Source: Brachyspira innocens ATCC 29796
Lineage (GTDB): Bacteria > Spirochaetota > Brachyspiria > Brachyspirales > Brachyspiraceae
Assembly (NCBI RefSeq): GCF_000384655.1
Contig: NZ_ARQI01000118.1
Span: forward strand, 1-64,000
DNA: 64,000 nt
Direction of reading: 5' to 3'
Shown: positions 26,686-36,731 of the stretch, one piece after another
How positions within the stretch are numbered: position 1 is the first letter of the stretch
Layout of the letters: every line of letters begins with the position of its first letter
Made by a program: the position numbers and the translations under genes
Notes under the pieces: generated by a model
The model's input: only the letters and a program-made list of their open reading frames with translations
The model's database searches: none
What the model was told of the DNA's origin: nothing

Positions 26686-27264
26686 ATGAAACAATATATT
26701 TTTTATTTAATATTTATGTTTTTTTTGCTTTCATGCAAAACAAATCAAGTATACAATATAAGAGATTATGATGATAAATCTCATTTTGTAAAAATAGACA
26801 AAATAGAATATTTAAAACCAAATATAAAATACAATATAGACGGTACAGAATATAATACTGATACACTTTCAAGAATATATAAAGTTACAAGAAAAAATAC
26901 TTTAATACTCTCTAATGCCAAAAGAAATAATTATGCCCAAAGAAAAATAGTAAATCTTTATGGTATAAAAGGCTGTGATCAGGGAGGACATATCATAGGC
27001 AGACAATTCGGAGGCTCTCCTAATATTGATAATTTAATACCTATAAATAAAAGACTAAATATAGGCGAAATGAGAAAAACAGAAATGGAATGGAGAGATA
27101 ATCTAAATGAAGGCAATGAAATAAAAGATATAATAATCAATATAGAGTACATATATACCAATATGCGTCCAAATATAATAAAGATTAATTATACAGTAGA
27201 TAAAGATTATACCAATTATAAAGTAATAAAAATATTTACAAACATAGCAGAAACAAACAATTAA
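26686..27264 (+). CDS. Lipoprotein DNA/RNA non-specific endonuclease
   Basis: The 192-residue protein has a lipoprotein signal (FYLIFMFFLLSC, lipid Cys near residue 17). The catalytic part contains DQGGHIIGRQFGGSPN (Asp98, His102) and NLIPINKRLN, the D-x-G-H and downstream Asn of beta-beta-alpha-metal nucleases of the NUC/Endonuclea_NS_2 type. The family cuts DNA and RNA without sequence preference. Anchored in the envelope, it could degrade extracellular DNA for nutrition, biofilm escape or uptake; that is inference. It lies alone, convergent with clpC. No ribosome-binding site is obvious. Confidence 0.8.
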   Translation: MKQYIFYLIFMFFLLSCKTNQVYNIRDYDDKSHFVKIDKIEYLKPNIKYNIDGTEYNTDTLSRIYKVTRKNTLILSNAKRNNYAQRKIVNLYGIKGCDQGGHIIGRQFGGSPNIDNLIPINKRLNIGEMRKTEMEWRDNLNEGNEIKDIIINIEYIYTNMRPNIIKINYTVDKDYTNYKVIKIFTNIAETNN

Positions 27265-27267
27265 AAA

Positions 27268-27302
27268 ACGCCCCAAAATTATGAGACAATTTTGAAGCGT
27301 CT
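27268..27302 (-). terminator. Terminator of clpC, shared between convergent genes
   Basis: On the minus strand ACGCTTCAAAATT pairs with AATTTTGGGGCGT (small internal mismatch), followed by TTTTTAA. It also lies just after the nuclease gene stop. Confidence 0.8.
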
Positions 27303-27326
27303 TAAATATTTATAGGAGTATGTTAA

Positions 27327-29813
27327 CTAACTTTTGGATAATTCCTTATCTTCAGTCTTAACTGACTTAGTATAAGAAAATATCAAAGAGCCATCATTAG
27401 CATCAACATTAATAATATCACCCTCTTCTATATTACCAAACAATATTTCCGTACTCACATAATCTTCTATCTCTTTTTGTATAGCTCTTCTCAAACTTCT
27501 AGCACCATACTTCTTATCAAAGCCTTTATCTATAATATAGCTTTTGGCTTCTTCAGTCAAATTGATTACTATATTTCTTTCTTTAATAGCCTCGTTCAAT
27601 TCTTTAAGCATTATATTAATGATATCTTTAAGATCATCTTTAGTGAGGGTATGGAAAACTATAATATCATCTATTCTGTTTAAAAACTCTGGATTAAAGT
27701 TTTGTTTTAATTCTTCTAAAGCGAAATTTTTGATATCATTAGTATCTTTTTCGCTTCCAACAGCATTAAATCCTAAAGAACTGCCCTTAACTATATCTCT
27801 GGCACCTAAATTGCTTGTTATTATAATTATAGTATTAGAAAAATCAACCTTTCTTCCAAAATTATCAGTAAGCTGCCCCTCTTCAAGCACCTGCAAAAGT
27901 ATATTAGTAACATCAGGGTGAGCTTTTTCTATTTCATCAAAAAGTATAAGAGAATAAGGTTTTCTTCTTACTTTCTCAGTAAGTCCGCCGCCTTCTTCAT
28001 AACCGACATATCCCGGAGGAGCTCCTATAAGCCTGCTTACAGCAAATTTTTCCATGAACTCACTCATATCTATTCTTATAAGTGCATCGCTGTCTCCGAA
28101 CATAAACTCTGAAAGCACTTTAGCTAAAGCAGTTTTTCCAACTCCAGTAGGTCCCAAGAAAATAAAACTTCCAAGCGGTCTTTTAGAAGTTTTAAGCCCT
28201 GCTCTGCTTCTTCTTATAGCTTTAGATATGGAAGCTATGGCCTCTTTTTGACCTACAACTTTCTGATGAAGTTCGTCTTCCATACCTATAAGTCTTTTAC
28301 TTTCTGAGTTTAAAAGTCTTTTTATAGGTATATTAGTTATTTCTGATATTACATGTCTTATATCATCTTCTTCTATATAAGTTTCAATTTTTTCTCTTTC
28401 TTCACGCCATTTTTCTTCTTTTTTGGCAAGCTCTTCCTGCAAAGCAGTAATTTCATCTCTTATTTTGGCAGCCTCTTCAAAGTTCTGATTATCAACAACA
28501 TTCTTTTTCTCTTGGTTAAGTTCTTCTATTTTCTTTTCTAAATCTTTGAACTCCTGAGGTCTTGTCATATTCATAAGCCTTGCTCTTGAACCAGCTTCAT
28601 CTATCAAATCTATAGCTTTATCAGGCAAATGTCTTTCAGAAATATATCTTTTACTTAAAACAGCAGCAGCAGCAATAGCTTCATCAGTATATTTTACTTT
28701 ATGATGTTCTTCATATTTTGATTTTATACCGTTTAATATCTCTATAGTATCCTCTATGCTAGGCTCTTCAACATTGATAGGCTGAAATCTTCTAACCAAA
28801 GCACCATCTTTTTCTATATATTTTTTATATTCATTGATTGTAGTAGCTCCTATACATTGAATTTCACCGCGTGAAAGAGCAGGTTTTAACATATTAGCCG
28901 CATCTAAAGCACCCTCAGCCCCTCCAGCACCTATTAATGTATGAAGCTCATCTATAAATATTATTATATTATTAGCTTTTTTTATTTCCAAAACTATATT
29001 TTTTATTCTCTCTTCAAACTCACCTCTATATTTAGTACCTGCCACAACAGATGACAAATCAAGAGTCAATACACGTTTTTTAAGAAGTATATCAGGTACA
29101 TCAGCAGCTACTATCTTCTCTGCCAAACCTTCAACTATAGCTGTCTTACCTACACCGGGCTCGCCTAAAAGTATAGGATTATTCTTTTTTCTTCTTGAGA
29201 GTATTTGCACCACTCTCATAACTTCATTTTCTCTTCCTATAACTTTATCTAAAGCCTTATCACGTGCGAGTTTAGTTAAATCGCGGGCAAACTGATCTAA
29301 TGTAGGAGTTTTTACTTTTTTTACAGTTTCATCTTGATGAGTCTGCTCTGAAGAAGATATATTACTTCCAGCCACACCAAGCATTTTTAATATTTCCTGT
29401 CTTAATATCGTAAGTTCAAGCCCCATACTTGTAAGTACATTATATGCAGTACCTCCCTCTTCTCTTAAAAGCCCAAGAAGTAAATGTTCTGTACCTATAT
29501 AGTTATGGCTTAAAGCTCTAGCCTCTTCAGCTGACCTGCTTATAAGTTTTTGTACTCTTGGAGCAGTAGGCAATGTACCAAATACTTTTGTAGATGAAGA
29601 TTTAACCATAGCAGATTCAAGCTCAAGTTTTAATCTATCCAAATCAATTTTCAATCTAAGTAAAACACGTGTAGCTAAAGCCTCTGATTCATGAAGAAGC
29701 CCCAAAAGAATATGCTCTGGAGTAACCATATCATGATTTAATCTTTTAGCTTCTTCCTGAGCATATAGTTCTATAACCTTTTTTGCTTTACTTGTTAAAT
29801 GAAATTGAAACAT
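27327..29813 (-). CDS. clpC: ClpC-type Hsp100 AAA+ unfoldase
   Basis: The 828-residue protein has the full ClpC layout. Two N-terminal repeats ([40 protein letters not shown]) precede AAA domain 1 with Walker [15 protein letters not shown] and Walker [11 protein letters not shown]. Then come a UVR-type coiled segment (about residues 425-470), AAA domain 2 with [16 protein letters not shown], and the D2-small domain. It unfolds proteins for ClpP, often in stress. It lies 169 bp after a sigma/small-membrane-protein pair on the same strand, so it may be in their regulon, but no promoter motif proves it. No mcsA or mcsB gene is adjacent. Confidence 0.93.
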   Translation of the reverse strand: MFQFHLTSKAKKVIELYAQEEAKRLNHDMVTPEHILLGLLHESEALATRVLLRLKIDLDRLKLELESAMVKSSSTKVFGTLPTAPRVQKLISRSAEEARALSHNYIGTEHLLLGLLREEGGTAYNVLTSMGLELTILRQEILKMLGVAGSNISSSEQTHQDETVKKVKTPTLDQFARDLTKLARDKALDKVIGRENEVMRVVQILSRRKKNNPILLGEPGVGKTAIVEGLAEKIVAADVPDILLKKRVLTLDLSSVVAGTKYRGEFEERIKNIVLEIKKANNIIIFIDELHTLIGAGGAEGALDAANMLKPALSRGEIQCIGATTINEYKKYIEKDGALVRRFQPINVEEPSIEDTIEILNGIKSKYEEHHKVKYTDEAIAAAAVLSKRYISERHLPDKAIDLIDEAGSRARLMNMTRPQEFKDLEKKIEELNQEKKNVVDNQNFEEAAKIRDEITALQEELAKKEEKWREEREKIETYIEEDDIRHVISEITNIPIKRLLNSESKRLIGMEDELHQKVVGQKEAIASISKAIRRSRAGLKTSKRPLGSFIFLGPTGVGKTALAKVLSEFMFGDSDALIRIDMSEFMEKFAVSRLIGAPPGYVGYEEGGGLTEKVRRKPYSLILFDEIEKAHPDVTNILLQVLEEGQLTDNFGRKVDFSNTIIIITSNLGARDIVKGSSLGFNAVGSEKDTNDIKNFALEELKQNFNPEFLNRIDDIIVFHTLTKDDLKDIINIMLKELNEAIKERNIVINLTEEAKSYIIDKGFDKKYGARSLRRAIQKEIEDYVSTEILFGNIEEGDIINVDANDGSLIFSYTKSVKTEDKELSKS

Positions 29814-29982
29814 ATTACAATCCTATATATAACATTATATATAATTATTTTTATAATTTTTAGTTTAGTAGCTATTATCGGCTATAATAGAAATACTATT
29901 ATTAATTAAAGCCTGATAAAATCATAGATTTAATATATAATGGTGCTAAGATATAAAAGTATTAATAACAATTTATATTTTT

Positions 29983-30312
29983 TTAAATAAAACTGCTATT
30001 AGCTACATTAACAACATTTATATTAGTTCTAGCAGTTGATGCAGTATTTGTCTTAGTATTAGTTTCATCTTGAGGATTAGAATATAATAATGATAACACT
30101 AACGCTAAAACTATTGCCGAAGACAGAGCAAAAGAAAGCCTAGCAGAACACATAAAGGCATAAAAAGGATTAAATTCATTTTTTTTGGAACTTTCCATCT
30201 TAGCCCTTTGAAGCATATACTGCCATTCTCTATCAGGCAAACTAGGCAAATCGAAATAATGTTTTCTTCTTTCAATTTTGCTTTTAAATTGCATCATCTC
30301 ATGTAATTTCAT
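29983..30312 (-). CDS. Small membrane protein paired with an ECF sigma factor, possible anti-sigma factor
   Basis: The 109-residue product has a charged cytoplasmic N-terminus (about residues 1-55), one membrane segment (about 58-78, LSFALSSAIVLALVLSLLY) and a Thr/Asn-rich outside tail. Its ATG overlaps the sigma-factor stop by 4 bases, the usual place of an anti-sigma gene. It lacks the HxxxCxxC zinc site of ZAS anti-sigma proteins and is very short, so it would be an atypical one. Function is inferred from position only. Confidence 0.5.
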   Translation of the reverse strand: MKLHEMMQFKSKIERRKHYFDLPSLPDREWQYMLQRAKMESSKKNEFNPFYAFMCSARLSFALSSAIVLALVLSLLYSNPQDETNTKTNTASTARTNINVVNVANSSFI

Positions 30313-30896
30313 AAAAGAGTCCTTTCTTTTTCTAATAGCGATTTCATTTTTTTAAGAGCATAAGAATAATTACTCTTAGCTGAATCGCTTGATATATTTA
30401 AAATATCAGCTATTTCTTTATATGAGTAATTCTCATAATATCTCAATATAAAGACATCTCTTTGTTTTCCTTTTAATTTTGTAGAGGCATTATATATTTT
30501 CTCCTGAAGGTATATCCTCTCATATTCTTTTTCGGTATTATACCTCTTATCATCTACTACCTCTAATTTTTCTAAATAAGGCGACTCTCTTCTATAAGCC
30601 TTAGAATACATGTTTATAGCAGTATTGCTTATTATACGGTATAGCCAGCCTTTGAAATAATTACGTTCTTCATATCTGTCTATAGCCTTATAAACACGTA
30701 TAAGTACATCTTGTGTTAAATCCATAGCATCTTCATAATTATGCATAAAACGATATGATAAATTAAATATATAATTTTTATATCTAGTTAATAATAAGTC
30801 CAATGCTTCGCTGTCGCCTTTTTTATGTGCTTCTATAAGTTCATAATCTTTTAATAATTCTTTTTCTTTAGTTTCTATCATCTCTGCAAACTCCAT
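30309..30896 (-). CDS. ECF-type RNA polymerase sigma factor
   Basis: The 195-residue protein has sigma region 2 (NLSYRFMHNYEDAMDLTQDV, then LIRVYKAIDRYEERNYFKGW) and region 4 with a helix-turn-helix (YKEIADILNISSDSAKSNYS). Region 3 is missing, as in ECF factors. It directs RNA polymerase to a small regulon, usually for envelope stress. It sits 63 bp after the ClpX-like gene and overlaps a small membrane protein, so its targets may include these or the downstream clpC. That is inference. Confidence 0.9.
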   Translation of the reverse strand: MEFAEMIETKEKELLKDYELIEAHKKGDSEALDLLLTRYKNYIFNLSYRFMHNYEDAMDLTQDVLIRVYKAIDRYEERNYFKGWLYRIISNTAINMYSKAYRRESPYLEKLEVVDDKRYNTEKEYERIYLQEKIYNASTKLKGKQRDVFILRYYENYSYKEIADILNISSDSAKSNYSYALKKMKSLLEKERTLL

Positions 30897-30959
30897 TATC
30901 TGTTCTTAAAATAATATATACACATTATTTATAACAAATACAATAACATTTAAGTAAAA

Positions 30960-32774
30960 TCAGGCCATATAACTTTCTTTAACAAAATTCTTATTAGAAC
31001 CATCTGTTTTCTTTTTATCATTTCCTGAGTTTACTGCCTCTTTCTCATTAAATGCACACTCTATATCATATTTAGTAAGAGTAAGAGTGCTGCCTTTTAT
31101 GCCGTCCAAATTAAAAAGTATATTAACCATTGCTGTTTCTACTATACTTTTTAATGATCTTGCCCCCATATTCATACTAGAAGCCTTATCAACTATAAAA
31201 TTGATAGCTTCTGAGGTTACAGTAAGTTTTTTACCTATACTCCTAAAAAAGTCTGTATATTTTATAATAGGAGATTCTTTAGTTTTTGTCAAGATATCTT
31301 TTAAATTTTCCTTAGTAAGCTCATTTAAAGTTACGATTATAGGTATTCTTCCTATAAACTCTGGTATCATACCATATTTTTCTATATCTTTAACATCAAC
31401 CTGACTTAATATTCTATCCTTTTGAAGTTTATTAATAACTGCATTAGAACCGAAACCTAAGCTGTTTTCTCCTTTCAAACGCATTTTTATAATATCATCA
31501 AGCCCCACAAAAGCACCGCCAAATATAAATAATATATTTTTAGTATTCATAAGTATGCCGTCACTTGAATGCATCATACGTCTGTCGCCGAACTCTGGAA
31601 CCCTTATGTCCTCCCCATTCATCATAGAAAGCAAAGCCTCCTGAACAGCTTTATCTGAAGGATTGCCAGTAGTAGACTGATGTGCATCCGCTTTCGCTAT
31701 CTTATCAACCTCATCTAAAAATACTATACCATGCTGAGCATGCTCTAAATCCCCATTAGCCTTTCTATAGAGATTGTATAAAACAACCTCTACATCATCT
31801 CCTACATATCCTGTTTCGGTAAGTGTAGTAACATCAGCACGGGCAAATGGAAGTCCTAAAATATCTGCTAATGTCTTTACCAAATAAGTTTTTCCTACAC
31901 CAGTAGGTCCTATCATAAGTATATTAGACCTAAAAGGTATTTCTTTATTTCCGCTTATTCTAAGGCAATGCAAATATGCATGTACTGCCAATGCTTTTTT
32001 AGCCTCGTCCTGACCTATAACTGTTTTATCAAGTTCTGCTACTATTTCTTTTGGTGTAAGTATATCTGATGATTTTTTCTTACCTGATACATTATTTTCT
32101 GATGTATATTTTCTTATAACTTCTTCGCTGTTTATAACTCCTTCTATAATACTATAATTTTCTTTCTCCAAAAAAGCAAAAATAATTTTAGAGTTAATAA
32201 ATGTTATAAGTGTATTTGATATCTCTAATATACCCCCGCTTGGATATGGTTCATGAGATAAAGTAAATATACCGCTTGACATTAATTTACCTTTAGGGTC
32301 AAAATAATGATATTTATTTATATATATATCTGAATTTAGAGTAATAAGTTCTAGTATACGTCTGATAGATATAGCAGACATAGAATCCCCGTAAATTGTA
32401 TATACCAAAACTGAATATAATATAAATCTCTCATCTAAATTAAGTTCTCTATCAGATATAAATTTTTCTATATTAAAATTATATTTCTTAAAACTAGATA
32501 TTTTTCTTACATCACCCTTTAATGAATTAACAAGCAAATCAACTTCATTGGCATTATTGACAGCTTTTTCATTATTGGAAACCATTTCATCTTCATAGCC
32601 CAAAGCTCTGTCAATATTGCTGGATAGTCTTCTAGTCATATCATTTCTGTCAGATATCAAATTTAGTGTATAAACTATCTTAGTAATTATTTCAAAATAT
32701 GCTCTGAAAGCATCTTCTCTGTCTTTATATTTTTCCTGATTTTCTTTAGCTTCTTCATTATTTTTCTTCTTCAT
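30960..32774 (-). CDS. ClpX-like AAA+ unfoldase with a different N-terminal domain
   Basis: From about residue 240 the 604-residue protein is ClpX-like: TPKEIVAELDKTVIGQDEAK, Walker A GPTGVGKT (about 289-296), TETGYVGDDVE, Walker B IVFLDEVDK (about 349-357) and a GARSL sensor-2 site. LGFG at 439-442 resembles the IGF loop that docks ClpX on ClpP. The classical four-Cys zinc domain is absent. Instead there are about 235 residues with a possible winged-helix-like part (LNLDERFILYSVLVYTIYG). It is also much longer than ordinary ClpX (about 420 residues). It lies 17 bp after rimO. Adaptor and substrate choice would differ from normal ClpX. Confidence 0.82.
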   Translation of the reverse strand: MKKKNNEEAKENQEKYKDREDAFRAYFEIITKIVYTLNLISDRNDMTRRLSSNIDRALGYEDEMVSNNEKAVNNANEVDLLVNSLKGDVRKISSFKKYNFNIEKFISDRELNLDERFILYSVLVYTIYGDSMSAISIRRILELITLNSDIYINKYHYFDPKGKLMSSGIFTLSHEPYPSGGILEISNTLITFINSKIIFAFLEKENYSIIEGVINSEEVIRKYTSENNVSGKKKSSDILTPKEIVAELDKTVIGQDEAKKALAVHAYLHCLRISGNKEIPFRSNILMIGPTGVGKTYLVKTLADILGLPFARADVTTLTETGYVGDDVEVVLYNLYRKANGDLEHAQHGIVFLDEVDKIAKADAHQSTTGNPSDKAVQEALLSMMNGEDIRVPEFGDRRMMHSSDGILMNTKNILFIFGGAFVGLDDIIKMRLKGENSLGFGSNAVINKLQKDRILSQVDVKDIEKYGMIPEFIGRIPIIVTLNELTKENLKDILTKTKESPIIKYTDFFRSIGKKLTVTSEAINFIVDKASSMNMGARSLKSIVETAMVNILFNLDGIKGSTLTLTKYDIECAFNEKEAVNSGNDKKKTDGSNKNFVKESYMA

Positions 32775-32791
32775 AAATAATACTCCTAAAA

Positions 32792-34114
32792 CTATTTAAC
32801 CAAATCGCCTATTAAATCATATTCTGTATGATGAGTGATATTAACTTTGACTATATCACCTATCTTTATATCATAATTATTTTCATTAAAAACCTCAACA
32901 CAGCCGTCAACCTCTGGGGCATCATATTTGCTTCTGCCTATGAACTTATTATCATCTTCTTTCTCTTCTATCAATACATCTATAGTCTTTCCTATAAATC
33001 TTTCAAGCCTCTCTTCAGAAACCTCTATAGCAGCCCTCATAAGTCTCTCTCTAAGCATCATTTTTTTGTTTCTGCTTATTTTAGGCTTATCTATAGTCAA
33101 TGCTTTTGTATTCTCCTCTTCAGAATATGTAAACACCCCTACCCTATCTATTTTGGCACTTCTTACGAATTTTATTAATTTCTTAAAACTCTCTTTAGTT
33201 TCACCGGGGAAACCCACTATTAAAGAAGTTCTTATTACAGCATTTTCATCATAACTTCTTATTCTATTAATCATATTTCTGTAAAATTTGTACGCTCTTT
33301 TTCCTCTGTTCATATCTTTAAGTATTTCTTCGTCAACATGCTGCAAAGGTATATCAAAATAAGGAACAACTTTATCTATTGTAAAAAATGCCTCTATTAT
33401 ATCATTATTTAATACAACAGGATTTTGATATAATACTCTTATCCATTCAATACCTTCAATTTTTGAAAGTTCTTTGAGCAAGTCTGGCAAAGCTAGCCTT
33501 TTATAAATATCATGTCCGTAATATGTGGTCTCCTGTGCTATCAAATTAATTTCCTTAGCACCATTTTTAGCATAATTCTCTGCCTCTTTAACTATATCTT
33601 CAATCTTTCTGCTTCTATGCTCTCCCCTAATATTAGGTATAGCACAGAAACTACAATTAGCATGACATCCATCGCTTATTCTTATATAAACACTATGTTT
33701 AGAGCCAGTATTTATTCTATCTCCATACTCTTTATATTCTGTATTATCTTCTCCATCATGAAAACCATCTTTATTTACAGCTTCCAATATCTTTTCCAAA
33801 TCATGTATGCCAATAGCTGCATCAACCTCTTTAAACATATCAAGAAAGTTATCTTTATATCTTTCACTCATACAGCCAGAAACTATAAGCCTTTTACATT
33901 TTCCGTATTTTTTGTACATAGAATGGTCAAATATAGCGTCAATAGATTCTCTTTTTGAGTCTTCTATAAAAGCACAAGTGTTTATAACTATAACATCAGC
34001 TTCTTCTGGATTATTGGTAACATTAAATCCGTTTTTTTGTAATATAGCTAATATATGCTCCCCATCAACAGTATTTTTCTCACATCCTAAACTGTGTAAA
34101 TATATATTTTGCAA
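32792..34114 (-). CDS. rimO: Ribosomal protein S12 methylthiotransferase RimO
   Basis: The 440-residue radical-SAM enzyme adds a methylthio group to an Asp of ribosomal protein S12. The N-terminal MTTase domain begins IYLHSLGCEKNTVDGEHIL with cluster Cys residues (LGC, NTCAF, SGCMS). The radical-SAM core has CHANCSFC (CxxxCxxC, near residue 150) and GEHRSR, and a TRAM domain ends the protein. The start is a TTG at 34112-34114, preceded at 8 nt by AAAGGA and giving the usual short N-terminus. Downstream genes run on without a terminator. Confidence 0.93.
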   Translation of the reverse strand: MQNIYLHSLGCEKNTVDGEHILAILQKNGFNVTNNPEEADVIVINTCAFIEDSKRESIDAIFDHSMYKKYGKCKRLIVSGCMSERYKDNFLDMFKEVDAAIGIHDLEKILEAVNKDGFHDGEDNTEYKEYGDRINTGSKHSVYIRISDGCHANCSFCAIPNIRGEHRSRKIEDIVKEAENYAKNGAKEINLIAQETTYYGHDIYKRLALPDLLKELSKIEGIEWIRVLYQNPVVLNNDIIEAFFTIDKVVPYFDIPLQHVDEEILKDMNRGKRAYKFYRNMINRIRSYDENAVIRTSLIVGFPGETKESFKKLIKFVRSAKIDRVGVFTYSEEENTKALTIDKPKISRNKKMMLRERLMRAAIEVSEERLERFIGKTIDVLIEEKEDDNKFIGRSKYDAPEVDGCVEVFNENNYDIKIGDIVKVNITHHTEYDLIGDLVK

Positions 34115-34212
34115 ATTAATTATCCTTTCCTAATTGATTATATATTAAAAATATACTCAAAATCATTAAAATGTCAATTATCATATTAACTAAAAAATAA
34201 TAATTTTTAATT

Positions 34213-34285
34213 TATGGGGGCTAGCCCCCATACCCCCACTTCTTTTGTTGTTACAAAGAAGCAAAAAAACTGAATTTTTATATAT
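34213..34285 (-). repeat. GC-rich dispersed element, copy C (partial, reverse)
   Basis: It contains the palindrome GGGGGCTAGCCCCC, CCCCACTTCTTTTG and CAAAGAAGCAAAAA, matching copies A and F, but lacks the GTTTTGAAACAAGTC end. It lies between the PD-(D/E)XK nuclease gene and rimO. Confidence 0.65.
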
Positions 34286-34296
34286 AGGTATATTTA

Positions 34297-35367
34297 TTAT
34301 TTATACTCTTGGCATTTCATTTCTATATTTTTAACTAAATTAATTAATTCATCTTTACTTTTTAAAACTAAATTTAGTTCATCATAATCGTTATAATAAT
34401 TTTTATCAAAATCATTATAATTATACAATATATTTTGTAAAAAAATATTTAATTTATCACTAATTTTTATAACATTTCCTTTTTTTCTAAAATATATATA
34501 AATATTATATTCATCATCAATATTGTTAATATAAATTTCAATAACTAATTCATTTTCATTATCATAAAAATATCCCTCTAAACTCAAACATATAGCTATT
34601 GTCCATTCAGGTTTTTTAATAGAAGATTTAAAAATATTTAAATTCAAATCACTTCTTAATTCATTAGCTTTAGCCTCAAACAATTTCCTAACTTCACAAA
34701 TATTAGAAAAAATATTTTCAATCTTATTATATTTATCTTCATCTTTTAAAAGTTTCAAAAAATCTTTATTCATATTTACTCCTCTGCTAATAAATAAAAT
34801 ATTCTCCAAAAAATCATTAAGAAAATAATAATATTTATTATGGATTAAAGATTTCTTATATTTTTGCAAATTAAATAAAATTTTATCTGCTAATTCTTTA
34901 TGAGAAATATTAATAACATCATTATATTTATTAGTTTTAGAAAGAACTATAAATATACTTTTCTTGTTTTCTTGCCGAGACAATAATTTCACATGATTAT
35001 TATATTCTTCTAAATCATTATTTAAAATTGCTTCTATTTTTGTCTCAATGCCAATTATATAATGTTCACTTTTTATAAGTATATCTATTAGCTTACCATT
35101 TATTGTTGACTCTTCCCTAATAACATATTGTGTATGATCATCGATAATATTAATAATATTTTCTTTTTCTTTTAAAATTTCTAATAATGATGTAAAAACT
35201 AAATTACCAAAATTATGACATTCATCACTATTCATAAAAAAAGCAAGTACATTATTAAAAACTATTTCATAGTGAGGAAATCCAGAAATCTCAAAAAAAT
35301 TTTTTTTAGACCTCACAGTTTCAATTATTTTATATTTATTTAAAAAATTTATTAAACTATTGTCCAT
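34297..35367 (-). CDS. PD-(D/E)XK nuclease-superfamily protein
   Basis: The 356-residue protein has a nuclease core DILIK (Asp95) followed by IGIETKIEA (Glu108, Lys110), the D...ExK catalytic pattern. An N-terminal block (FPHYEIVFNNVLAFFMNSDE) resembles PDDEXK_4-type proteins found in defence or phage-related settings. The C-terminal half is low in known motifs. It lies 11 bp after the rodZ-like gene and is followed by a GC-rich element copy, so it looks like an accessory insertion into the lolA-rodZ-rimO run. Target and role are unknown. Confidence 0.7.
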   Translation of the reverse strand: MDNSLINFLNKYKIIETVRSKKNFFEISGFPHYEIVFNNVLAFFMNSDECHNFGNLVFTSLLEILKEKENIINIIDDHTQYVIREESTINGKLIDILIKSEHYIIGIETKIEAILNNDLEEYNNHVKLLSRQENKKSIFIVLSKTNKYNDVINISHKELADKILFNLQKYKKSLIHNKYYYFLNDFLENILFISRGVNMNKDFLKLLKDEDKYNKIENIFSNICEVRKLFEAKANELRSDLNLNIFKSSIKKPEWTIAICLSLEGYFYDNENELVIEIYINNIDDEYNIYIYFRKKGNVIKISDKLNIFLQNILYNYNDFDKNYYNDYDELNLVLKSKDELINLVKNIEMKCQEYK

Positions 35368-35378
35368 AAAATAAATAA

Positions 35379-36704
35379 TTACTTAGTATCAGACATAATA
35401 AGATTATATCTAGTAGAATCATTAAGATTCTTAACCCATTTTATAGTCTTATTAACAGTCTCTCCAGCACCGCCTACATTAATAGTTTTTCCATTAACTT
35501 TAACTACCACCTCTCCAGCATTACCTATAGTAAGCATAACAACATCTTTAGCTTCTAAATATAATGTCTTTCCACTTAAAAGGTTTGTTGTAGCAGGTCT
35601 GTTGGAATCTATAAAATATCTTACATATACAAAATGTTTAGCTGTTATCTCTATCCTGATATCAACTTTTTCTGTATCTTGCTCTATATAAGTTTCACCG
35701 TTTATAACAAGAAGATTAGTAGAAACTGTATTATTATAGTTGGTGCTGTTTAATTCTGTTTGATCTATTTCTGTATTATAGCCTGTATTAACCATCTGAT
35801 CTTCTTCAAGTCTTTCCATTTCAACTGTAGCAGAATTATCATACACTTCTATAACGCTTATCTTAAAATCATTTATACCATTTCCATTTAAATCCAATAT
35901 TATAGGATTGCTCTTAGAAAATGATAAATCCTGACCGTTTACATTAATATGAACAACATTGCCTATGGTATTAAATTTTATAGTAGCAGATATGCCTAGA
36001 GGCTTAAAGTATATAATATCACCTACTTTAACACTCTGTCTTGCCTTGCTGTCAACTATATTTTTGGATATTTCTGTTTCATTTCTATTTTGTTTTTTAT
36101 TTGAAGTAAAAAAGCCCAATATATTATTTCTATTAACAAATATAACAGCAAGAACAACAATTATCGCAAGTATGATAATTATTGTTGGAATTATAGATCT
36201 GTTTCTATTTCTTAATTTATACAAATCTCTTTTAGCCATAAAAAGCAAATCTGCTTCGGCATTACCAGAATTCATATTTTTATTTCTTTTATTGGTTTCT
36301 TTTATAGTTTTTTCTTCATTTTTTTCTGTATTTATAGTATCTTTTAGGCTTTCTTTGGCAGGAGGCTGATTTTCTTTTTCTTTACTGTTATCTTGTTCAG
36401 TATTTTCTTTTGATTTTTTTACATTTTTACTGCTTTTAGTATTTTTTAGTAAATCCTGCTCTGATTTTATACCGTTTTTTTGTAAATTATACCTTTCCAA
36501 AACCATATTGGCATCTAATGATAATTTGTCGCTTAGATTCTTTATAAATCCTTTAACATATATCTCACCTGGTAATACATCAAATTCTTCATTTTCCAAT
36601 GCTTTTATAAATCTTGCAACTATATGAGTAGAAGCCTCCAACTCTTCTATTGTAAGCCCTTTTTTCTCTCTAGCATTCTTTAATATTTGACCAATAGTTT
36701 CCAT
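35379..36704 (-). CDS. RodZ-like helix-turn-helix membrane protein with DUF4115
   Basis: The 441-residue protein starts with a RodZ-type helix-turn-helix (IGQILKNAREKKGLTIEELE, then STHIVARFIKALENEEFDVL, VYVKGFIKNLSDKL). A charged linker (about 85-160) and one membrane segment (about 168-190) lead to a beta-rich outside region ending in a DUF4115-like domain (about 340-435). RodZ ties MreB to the membrane in rod-shaped cells; spirochaete homologues may shape the cell cylinder. It follows the LolA-like gene by 27 bp. The long middle region between membrane and DUF4115 is larger than usual. Confidence 0.8.
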   Translation of the reverse strand: METIGQILKNAREKKGLTIEELEASTHIVARFIKALENEEFDVLPGEIYVKGFIKNLSDKLSLDANMVLERYNLQKNGIKSEQDLLKNTKSSKNVKKSKENTEQDNSKEKENQPPAKESLKDTINTEKNEEKTIKETNKRNKNMNSGNAEADLLFMAKRDLYKLRNRNRSIIPTIIIILAIIVVLAVIFVNRNNILGFFTSNKKQNRNETEISKNIVDSKARQSVKVGDIIYFKPLGISATIKFNTIGNVVHINVNGQDLSFSKSNPIILDLNGNGINDFKISVIEVYDNSATVEMERLEEDQMVNTGYNTEIDQTELNSTNYNNTVSTNLLVINGETYIEQDTEKVDIRIEITAKHFVYVRYFIDSNRPATTNLLSGKTLYLEAKDVVMLTIGNAGEVVVKVNGKTINVGGAGETVNKTIKWVKNLNDSTRYNLIMSDTK

Positions 36705-36731
36705 ATAAATTTCCTAATAAATCCTTAAAAA

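Noticed and set aside
26577-26771. 64-codon open frame before the nuclease gene
   Set aside because: It overlaps the lipoprotein nuclease start in another frame, has no ribosome site and no recognisable composition.
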